A DNA stretch of 5,964 bases from assembly GCA_937896015.1 (NCBI GenBank), contig CALBLR010000370.1, positions 1 through 5,964 of the forward strand, given 5' to 3'. Position 1 is the first letter of the stretch; each line of letters opens with the position of its first letter. Positions 1-4,854 of this stretch are shown here, in pieces. The translations under genes were made by a program, and so were the position numbers. Source of the stretch: an uncultured Prevotellaceae bacterium. GTDB taxonomy: Bacteria; Bacteroidota; Bacteroidia; Bacteroidales; Muribaculaceae. The notes under the pieces are model-generated. The model was not told where the DNA came from. It ran no database searches and worked only from the letters and a program-made list of their open reading frames with translations.

Positions 1-38
1 GTCTCCAAGAAGTGTTTTAAACGCGAAACTATGTCCAT
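1..38 (-). CDS. 5' end of a putative XRE-type helix-turn-helix regulator (partial)
   Basis: Only the first 12 codons lie in the window. Reading the minus strand from the ATG at 38-36 gives MDIVSRLKHFLE, and the two remaining bases (AC) force a threonine as residue 13. This start resembles, from memory, the N-terminus of small Bacteroidales XRE/HipB-like DNA-binding proteins, which often open with M-x-I-(V/I)-S-R-L-K-x-F-(L/I) as helix 1 of the HTH fold. A promoter matching the Bacteroidota consensus lies 31 bp upstream of the ATG and points the right way, which supports a real start. There is no Shine-Dalgarno sequence, as is usual in this phylum. If correct, the product would be a cytoplasmic transcription regulator. 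The family call rests on 12 residues and is an inference; that a gene starts here is better supported than its family. Confidence 0.5.
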   Translation of the reverse strand, partial: MDIVSRLKHFLE

Positions 39-68
39 AACTCAATTAACGTATTCAAATTTCACATC

Positions 69-102
69 TGCAAATTTAGGGCATCTGATTGAAAAAACAA
101 AA
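69..102 (-). promoter_or_regulatory. Bacteroidota-type promoter reading toward the left edge
   Basis: On the minus strand, TTTTG (102-98) is followed after 19 bp by TAAATTTG (78-71), and the next two bases extend it to TAAATTTGCA. This fits the Bacteroidota housekeeping promoter: a TTG/TTTG element near -33, a spacer of about 19-21 bp, and TAnnTTTG near -7. Transcription would begin near 62-66, giving a leader of roughly 25 nt before the ATG at 38. The -7 element lies between two copies of CAAATTT (56-62 and 71-77 on the plus strand), one overlapping it and one near the expected start site, so a repressor bound there could block transcription. The consensus match is seen; activity and regulation are inferred. 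Confidence 0.6.
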
Positions 103-252
103 TTTTAGATTATAAATGTCTGCGGTGGCTGTTTGCACCAGCAATCGGCGTGTTTAGGGATGTGTTTGCATTTCCAAATACAAATGCTGTAATAAACATT
201 TAAGGTTCATCGGCATTTTGCTGCACCACAGCACACTGCATGCCATTAGCAT

Positions 253-301
253 TACTGATCTTGGGATATTGGGTGAGTCGTGCCAATATCATAATTCAGT
301 A
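253..301. other. Interrupted inverted repeat (potential hairpin)
   Basis: An inner perfect 8-bp stem, GATATTGG (265-272) with CCAATATC (283-290), encloses a 10-nt loop. An outer 6-bp stem, TACTGA (253-258) with TCAGTA (296-301), encloses the inner one across small internal loops (6 and 5 nt). Together this gives 14 paired positions. Neither strand has a T-tract after the structure, so it is not an intrinsic terminator. It could be a protein-binding dyad or part of a structured transcript. Confidence 0.35.
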
Positions 302-571
302 CTTTAATATCTAATAGTTAATACTCTGATATTTAGATGTATGCACCATATACTAACAAGTGTTAACAGGTATTTCTGATTACTTTGTAAACTATGCATT
401 TGCAAATTCACATTGCCAAAACGGTCCGTTTGGCTGAGTTTTCATTTTACTTTCGCAAATACAGCAGTTTGCATATTTGAATGACGCCAACGAATTATTT
501 GCGACTTAGTTTGCGTTTGCATTCACAAATGTAAATTCAACGCTGCCCCGCGATGGTAAACTTACCCATTT

Positions 572-584
572 TGTAATCATTACA
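572..584. promoter_or_regulatory. Perfect 13-bp dyad TGTAATCATTACA, operator-like
   Basis: TGTAAT and ATTACA form perfect inverted arms around a single central base. The core GTAATnATTAC has the layout of operators bound by the Fur family of metal-responsive repressors, and matches, from memory, the core of the Bacillus Zur box. No metal-transport gene is visible nearby: the closest start on the left is more than 500 bp away and the sequence to the right is the uvrA 3' end. The dyad is seen directly; a Fur/Zur-type role is only a suggestion. Confidence 0.3.
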
Positions 585-668
585 TTTTATCGTGTTTTCC
601 TTGCCGTTTTGATTTTTAAATCAGCCAACTGCACGCGCATCAAAATCTGAAGGCATTGAGCAAGGGTC

Positions 669-714
669 ATGCAGTGCCAACGGCGGCAGCCAAAGCACTG
701 CATTTCAATGCAGT
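669..714. other. Two mutually exclusive hairpins sharing one arm
   Basis: The word ATGCAGT appears at 669-675, inverted (ACTGCAT) at 697-703, and again direct at 708-714. The middle copy can pair left, giving a perfect 9-bp stem ATGCAGTGC (669-677) with GCACTGCAT (695-703) and a 17-nt loop. It can also pair right, giving a 7-8-bp stem (697-704 with 707-714) and a very short loop. Both cannot form together, a layout used by attenuators and switching RNAs. It lies beyond the uvrA terminators, and no adjacent reading frame explains it. Confidence 0.35.
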
Positions 715-762
715 TACGCACACAGCACGCCCCTCCCCTATTCCATTATGGAAAAGGCCCAG

Positions 763-813
763 AAAAATAAAAAATGCCCGTTTTTTGCCACAATCTGTGT
801 GACAAACGGGCAT
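763..813 (-). terminator. Second intrinsic terminator after uvrA
   Basis: On the minus strand a perfect 10-bp stem, ATGCCCGTTT (813-804) with AAACGGGCAT (783-774), encloses a 20-nt loop that can itself pair (CACA 789-792 with TGTG 796-799). It is followed by a T-tract with one interruption (773-763). Stem plus T-run is the classical Rho-independent layout. It begins at the base after the T-tract of the first terminator, so it acts as a backup for transcripts that escape the first. On the plus strand there is no T-tract after the hairpin. Confidence 0.75.
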
Positions 814-856
814 AAAAAAGGCGCTCCGGCAGAAGCTGAGCCACCACCGGAGCGCC
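814..856 (-). terminator. First intrinsic terminator after uvrA
   Basis: On the minus strand a perfect 10-bp GC-rich stem, GGCGCTCCGG (856-847) with CCGGAGCGCC (829-820), encloses a 17-nt loop and is followed at once by six T residues (819-814). It begins 19 nt after the uvrA stop codon. This is a textbook Rho-independent terminator and marks the 3' end of the uvrA transcript. Confidence 0.9.
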
Positions 857-875
857 AATAGTATCGACCAGAAAA

Positions 876-3713
876 TTATCTGGCCTGCAATTCTTGCTTA
901 ATGAATTTTGCGGTGACCGAAGCCTGGTTTTCGGCCACCTCCTCGGGGGTGCCGCAGGCCACTACCCTACCTCCATTGCGTCCGCCCTCGGGACCCATGT
1001 CGATGATATAGTCGGCACACTTTATCACATCCAGGTTGTGCTCAATCACGATCACAGTGTTGCCTTTTTGAACAAGGCGGTTAAGCACGCCCAGCAAGAT
1101 GTTGATGTCCTCGAAGTGCAGCCCCGTGGTGGGCTCATCGAGAATGTAGACGGTCTTGCCCGTGTCGCGCTTCGACAGCTCGGCGGCCAACTTCACGCGC
1201 TGACTCTCGCCGCCCGAGAGGGTGCTTGACGGCTGCCCGAGTTTGATGTAGCCCAAGCCCACATCCTGCAGAACTTTGATTTTGTTGAGAATCGACGGAA
1301 TGGCCTCGAAAAATTCCACGGCCTGGTTGATGGTCATGTCGAGCACATCGGCTATCGACTTGCCCTTGAACTTCACCTCGAGCGTCTCGCGGTTGTAGCG
1401 CTTGCCGCCGCACTCCTCGCACGGTACCAGCACGTCGGGCAGGAAATTCATCTCCACCGTCTTGTAGCCATTGCCCTTGCACACCTCGCAGCGTCCGCCC
1501 GATATGTTGAAAGAGAATCGGCCGGGCTTGTAGCCGCGTATTTTGGATTCGGGCAGATTGACAAACACATTGCGGATGTCGGCAAACACGCCCGTGTAGG
1601 TGGCGGGATTGGAGCGCGGCGTGCGGCCAAGCGGCGACTGGTCGACGGTGACCACCTTGTCGACCCACTCCAAGCCCTCCACACTGGAGTATTTAAGGGG
1701 CTCGGTAAGGGAGCGGTAGAATTTTTGACTCAGAATGGGTTGAAGTGTGCCATTTATTAGGCTCGACTTGCCACTGCCCGACACTCCAGTGACACAAACG
1801 AACGTGCCCAAAGGCAGCGTAACATCCACGTTTTTCAGATTGTTACCGCAGCAGCCGTGCAGCGACAGCCAGTGGCCGTTGCCCTCACGCCGAGTGGCTG
1901 GGACGGGTATGCTGCGCGTGCCGTTCAGATAATCGGCCGTAATGGTGTGGCTGGCGAGCATCTGGGCAGGCGTGCCGGCAAACACCACGTTGCCGCCCTT
2001 GCGCCCGGCCTTGGGGCCGATGTCGACCACATAGTCGGCTTCGAGCATCATGTCCTTGTCGTGCTCCACCACTATCACGGTGTTGCCCTCGTCGCGCAGT
2101 TTCTTAAGCGAGTCAATGAGCCGCTGGTTGTCGCGCTGGTGCAGACCGATGCTGGGCTCATCGAGGATGTAGAGCACATTCACCAGCTGCGACCCAATTT
2201 GCGTGGCCAGGCGTATGCGCTGGCTTTCGCCGCCCGAGAGCGACGCCGAACTGCGGTTGAGCGACACATAGTCGAGGCCCACATCGAGCATAAAGCCAAG
2301 ACGGCCGTCGATTTCCCTCACTATCTGCTCGGCCACCTTCCACTTGGGCTCGGGCAGATGGTTGTGCAGGTCGGCCATCCACTCGCGCAGTTCCGATATG
2401 TCCATCGAAGCGAGCTGGGCTATGTTCTTGCCGTTGACACGGAAGTGCAGCGCCTCGCGGTTGAGGCGGTCGCCGTGACCCTCGGGGCACACCGCGCGCG
2501 AAAAGAACTGCCCGGCCCATTTCTGAGCCTGATTGGACGAATCGTCGCTTTTCTGCAGCTCGAGATACTTCACCAGTCCGTCGTACGACAGGAAATAGTT
2601 GCTTGTGCTCATGGTCTCGGTCTTGATGGGCAGACGCTCGTCGGTGCCGTTCATAATCTCGTCGATGGCATCGTCGGGCACACTGGCGAGCGGTGTGTCG
2701 AGCGTCACGCCATACTTCTCGCAAATGGCCTGCACCTGCCAGAATATGAGTGCATTCTTGTATTTGCCCAGCGGCAGAATGCCGCCCTTGCGAATCGAGA
2801 GCGACAGGTCGGGCATCACCTTCTCGCGGTCGATGATGTTGACGTAGCCCAGGCCCTTGCAGCGGTGGCAGGCACCCTGGGGCGAATTGAACGAGAAGTT
2901 GTGGGGCGCCGGCTCCATATAAGACAGCCCGGTGTCGGGGTCCATGAGCGACTTGCTGTAATAGCCCAACTCGCCGCTTTCGGCATCGAGCACCATCAGC
3001 TGGTTGCCGCCCTGCTTGAAGGTGAGCTCCACCGTGTCGCGCAGGCGGGCCTCGTCTTTGCGGGCCACTCGCAGGCGGTCCACCACCAGCTGGATGTCGT
3101 GGTTGCGGTAGCGGTCGAGCTTCATGCCAAAGGTGATTTCCTTCACCTCGCCGTCGATGCGCACATTCATATAGCCTTTTTTGCGCAGCTGCTCAAACAG
3201 GTCTTTGTAGTGGCCCTTGCGGTTCTTCACCAGCGGAGCAAGGATGTAGATCTTGCGGCCGTCGTAGCGGTCGAGAATGAGGTCGAGAATCTTGTCGACC
3301 GAATACTTCACCATCTTCTTGCCCGACAGGTAGGAGTAGGCGTCGCCTACGCGCGCAAACAGCAGGCGCAGATAGACGTAGACCTCGGTGGTGGTGCCGA
3401 TGGTGCTCCGCGGATTTTTGTTGACGGTCTTCTGCCCTATCGAAATCACGGGGTTCAGACCCGAGATTTTGTCAACGTCGGGGCGCTCGAGCACGCCCAG
3501 CATATTGCGGGCGTAGGCCGAAAACGTCTCAAGGTAGCGCCGCTGCCCCTCGGCAAAAATTGTGTCGAAGGCCAGCGACGACTTGCCGCTGCCGCTGAGC
3601 CCCGTGATCACCGTGAGGCTGTGGTGCGGAATGTCGACATCGATATTTTTCAGGTTGTGCACTCGCGCGCCCAGCACGCTCACGCAGTCCACCTCTTTGT
3701 CGCCAATTTTCAT
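876..3713 (-). CDS. uvrA: Excinuclease ABC subunit UvrA
   Basis: Encodes 945 residues, normal for UvrA, the ATP-driven dimer that finds DNA lesions, loads UvrB and leaves before UvrC incises (nucleotide excision repair, cytoplasm). Two ABC ATPase modules are complete: Walker A at 38-45 (GLSGSGKS) and 643-650 (GVSGSGKS), signatures LSGGESQR at 492-499 and 832-839, Walker B aspartate-glutamate at 518-519 and 859-860, and switch histidines 551 and 892. The UvrB-binding region (about 123-250) and the insertion domain (about 290-400) are present, which argues against the short UvrA2 class. The C-terminal zinc module is intact (Cys 742, 745, 765, 768). The first zinc module keeps only Cys 282/285, and a further CxxC-like site reads Cys409-Pro-Glu-Gly412. 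The ATG at 3713 puts the conserved [10 protein letters not shown] block about 15 residues in, as expected. No Shine-Dalgarno or SOS box is recognised upstream; the gene lies 51 bp after the transglycosylase gene and ends in TAA before tandem terminators. Confidence 0.97.
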   Translation of the reverse strand: MKIGDKEVDCVSVLGARVHNLKNIDVDIPHHSLTVITGLSGSGKSSLAFDTIFAEGQRRYLETFSAYARNMLGVLERPDVDKISGLNPVISIGQKTVNKNPRSTIGTTTEVYVYLRLLFARVGDAYSYLSGKKMVKYSVDKILDLILDRYDGRKIYILAPLVKNRKGHYKDLFEQLRKKGYMNVRIDGEVKEITFGMKLDRYRNHDIQLVVDRLRVARKDEARLRDTVELTFKQGGNQLMVLDAESGELGYYSKSLMDPDTGLSYMEPAPHNFSFNSPQGACHRCKGLGYVNIIDREKVMPDLSLSIRKGGILPLGKYKNALIFWQVQAICEKYGVTLDTPLASVPDDAIDEIMNGTDERLPIKTETMSTSNYFLSYDGLVKYLELQKSDDSSNQAQKWAGQFFSRAVCPEGHGDRLNREALHFRVNGKNIAQLASMDISELREWMADLHNHLPEPKWKVAEQIVREIDGRLGFMLDVGLDYVSLNRSSASLSGGESQRIRLATQIGSQLVNVLYILDEPSIGLHQRDNQRLIDSLKKLRDEGNTVIVVEHDKDMMLEADYVVDIGPKAGRKGGNVVFAGTPAQMLASHTITADYLNGTRSIPVPATRREGNGHWLSLHGCCGNNLKNVDVTLPLGTFVCVTGVSGSGKSSLINGTLQPILSQKFYRSLTEPLKYSSVEGLEWVDKVVTVDQSPLGRTPRSNPATYTGVFADIRNVFVNLPESKIRGYKPGRFSFNISGGRCEVCKGNGYKTVEMNFLPDVLVPCEECGGKRYNRETLEVKFKGKSIADVLDMTINQAVEFFEAIPSILNKIKVLQDVGLGYIKLGQPSSTLSGGESQRVKLAAELSKRDTGKTVYILDEPTTGLHFEDINILLGVLNRLVQKGNTVIVIEHNLDVIKCADYIIDMGPEGGRNGGRVVACGTPEEVAENQASVTAKFIKQELQAR

Positions 3714-3750
3714 TGATTGTGCTATTTTTGTCGTTTAATTCTTTTTGTCG
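3696..3750 (-). repeat. Repeated CGACAAA word around the uvrA start
   Basis: On the minus strand CGACAAAAA occurs at 3750-3742 and again at 3733-3725, an exact 9-bp direct repeat with a 17-bp period, and CGACAAA recurs at 3702-3696 within codons 4-6 of uvrA. The first two copies make up much of the 51-bp gap before the uvrA ATG (3713). No Bacteroidota promoter (TAnnTTTG) reading toward uvrA and no terminator hairpin is visible in the gap, so uvrA is probably read at least partly from upstream. The repeat may simply be an A-rich leader that helps ribosome binding, or a binding site. Confidence 0.4.
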
Positions 3751-3764
3751 CTGTCAGCCTCCGC

Positions 3765-4727
3765 TCACTCCACCACCCAGGCGGGATTGTAGGCCGAGTA
3801 GTGGCGGCGCGAGCGGTAAAGGTCGTCGGCCAGCGGAATGCGCACGCAGTAGCGGCGGCGCTGCTGGTTGGTGAGCCGGCTTGCGCGAATCCACGGGTTG
3901 GCCTCACGCAGCTGAGCATAGGTGATGCCGTGCGCCTTGGCCCACTGCGGCCAGCTGGCCACAGTGCCGGTCACGGTGTCGGTGGTGCAGCGCACCGTCT
4001 GGTACAGCTGCTGGCGCGTCAGGCGGTAGCCAAAGCGCTTGGGGTCGGCCAGCAGCGTCTTGTAGGCCATGATGCGAAACACGTAGCGCGACGTCTCGCT
4101 GTTGAGGTAGAGGTCAAACGAGTTTGACTCGAGCTGACGCTCAAGCTCGCCCGATATGCGCCCCATGCCGGCATTATAGCTTGCCGCCACTGTGGCCCAG
4201 TGGCCATATTTGCGGTAGGCGGCCTTTAGGTAGCGGCAAGCGGCCACGGTCGACTTTTCGGGGTCGTAGCGCTCGTCAACCTCGCCGTTCACCTCCAGGC
4301 CATACTGGCGCGCCGTGGCGGCCAGCAGCTGCCACAGCCCCGCGGCATGGGCCGGCGAATAGGCGTTGCAGTCCATAGTGCTCTCGGTGCACGCCAGATA
4401 CAGGAAATCGAGCGGCACCCCATTGGCGCGCAGCGTTGAATCGAGCGCGGGAAAATAGCGGTTGGCGCGCTTAAGGCACAGCAGCGTGCCCGTGTGGGCA
4501 TACACCACCGAGGTGAGTTCGCGGTCGAGCCGCTCAAACATGTCGAGGCGGTCGAGGTCGACCGTATCGCCGCAAAAAGTCATTTTAAGCGGCACCGTTG
4601 GGTTTGACTTGACGGCAAACACAGCCGCCTCATGGCCGCGGTAGGTGGCCGCAGCATTGGTCTGCGCCACGCTTGGCACAACGCAAGCCACAGCCGCCAC
4701 AAGCGGCAATATTGCATTTCTTTTCAT
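3765..4727 (-). CDS. Exported lytic transglycosylase (MltD/Slt-like) with divergent LysM-like tail
   Basis: Encodes 320 residues. Residues 1-21 form a Sec signal peptide (K2-R3, a hydrophobic core, then Ser-Val-Ala before Gln22, a typical cleavage site), so the protein acts in the periplasm or envelope. C15 is followed by Val-Val-Pro and lacks a good lipobox, so a lipoprotein is less likely. Residues about 95-225 match the transglycosylase SLT fold: catalytic Glu115 in ACTES, the AAGLWQLL block at 128-135, DERYDP at 151-156 and YNAGMGRI at 184-191. The family cleaves peptidoglycan between MurNAc and GlcNAc, forming 1,6-anhydro-MurNAc. Residues about 250-298 (W259, the AHGITYAQLREANPW stretch, then YCVRIPL) look like a diverged LysM glycan-binding module. 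It lies between a surface-protein gene and uvrA on the same strand; the leader is A-rich (GGAAAGAAAT before the ATG). The fold is clear; the exact subfamily is not. Confidence 0.88.
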   Translation of the reverse strand: MKRNAILPLVAAVACVVPSVAQTNAAATYRGHEAAVFAVKSNPTVPLKMTFCGDTVDLDRLDMFERLDRELTSVVYAHTGTLLCLKRANRYFPALDSTLRANGVPLDFLYLACTESTMDCNAYSPAHAAGLWQLLAATARQYGLEVNGEVDERYDPEKSTVAACRYLKAAYRKYGHWATVAASYNAGMGRISGELERQLESNSFDLYLNSETSRYVFRIMAYKTLLADPKRFGYRLTRQQLYQTVRCTTDTVTGTVASWPQWAKAHGITYAQLREANPWIRASRLTNQQRRRYCVRIPLADDLYRSRRHYSAYNPAWVVE

Positions 4728-4752
4728 ATTTCTTTCCGTCTTTTTAGTATAT

Positions 4753-4815
4753 GCGCGGCGCGCCGCACCCCCTTGCCACGCCGCCAGCGGCTTGGCTCCG
4801 GAGGGTGCGCCGCGC
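4753..4815 (-). other. Large GC-rich hairpin between the surface-protein and transglycosylase genes
   Basis: Outer arms GCGCGGC (4753-4759) with GCCGCGC (4809-4815) and GCACCC (4765-4770) with GGGTGC (4803-4808) can form 13 bp with a 5-nt bulge (4760-4764). Inside, GCCA (4775-4778) with TGGC (4793-4796) and GCCGC (4780-4784) with GCGGC (4787-4791) can form a second stem. The left arm also contains a perfect 12-bp palindrome, GCGGCGCGCCGC (4755-4766). No T-tract follows on either strand, so it is not a classical terminator. It fills half of the 127-bp gap and could protect or pause a shared transcript, or act as a weak terminator. No promoter consensus for the transglycosylase gene was found in the gap. 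Confidence 0.45.
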
Positions 4816-4854
4816 TCCAGTCGCTATGCATCACTCCACGTGCGGCCCCCGGCA

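Larger units (their letters stand above)
69..521. repeat. Cluster of TTTGCA / TGCAAA words
   Basis: TTTGCA occurs on the plus strand at 132-137, 165-170, 399-404, 468-473 and 516-521, and its complement TGCAAA at 69-74 and 401-406. Four plus-strand copies are GTTTGCA (131, 164, 467, 515) and three of those are GTTTGCAT. The copy at 398-407 is a perfect palindrome, ATTTGCAAAT. Near variants are TTTGCG at 498-503 and 510-515 and CGCAAA at 454-459. Two copies sit in a longer shared segment: positions 164-185 and 515-536 match at 18 of 22 bases. By rough composition, fewer than one exact copy would be expected by chance. TTTGCA is also the tail of the extended Bacteroidota -7 element, but only the copy at 69-78 has the TAnn in front, so the others are not obvious promoters. 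Confidence 0.6.
39..762. other. AT-rich non-coding region between the uvrA terminators and the left-edge gene
   Basis: About 720 bp without a convincing gene on either strand. Base composition is far more AT-rich than the flanking genes, and short open stretches lack the GC-rich codon choice seen in them. No tRNA, rRNA or CRISPR pattern was recognised, and no TTATCCACA-type DnaA box was found. What it holds: the promoter at 69-102, a cluster of TTTGCA words (69-521), an interrupted hairpin (253-301), a perfect dyad (572-584), smaller dyads at 555-566 (GGTAA-ac-TTACC) and 610-623 (TGATTT-tt-AAATCA), and a pair of competing hairpins (669-714). It is long for an intergenic gap, so a small RNA or an extended control region is possible, but nothing proves one. 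Confidence 0.7.

Noticed and set aside
1..108. Plus-strand open frame from the left edge to a TAG at 106-108 (35 codons), possible end of a gene
   Set aside because: Codon choice is AT-rich, unlike the real genes here, the length is within chance for AT-rich DNA, and it conflicts with the better supported minus-strand start and promoter.
526..553. Second minus-strand promoter with TACATTTG (533-526)
   Set aside because: It matches TAnnTTTG, but no TTG element is present at the required spacing upstream and no gene follows within several hundred bases.
1..660. Replication origin in the AT-rich gap
   Set aside because: No TTATCCACA-like DnaA boxes were found, and no dnaA, dnaN or partition gene is nearby.
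1..762. CRISPR array or mobile-element end in the gap
   Set aside because: The repeated words are short, degenerate and irregularly spaced, and there is no transposase, terminal inverted repeat or target duplication in view.
667..858. 63-codon minus-strand frame downstream of uvrA
   Set aside because: It runs through both terminator hairpins and their T-tracts, which explain the sequence better, and its product has no recognisable features.
1857..3716. Very long plus-strand open frame (619 codons) opposite uvrA
   Set aside because: It lies wholly antisense to a clearly conserved uvrA. Its product has the Val/Ala/His/Leu-rich composition typical of a shadow frame opposite GC-rich codons, with no domain I recognise.
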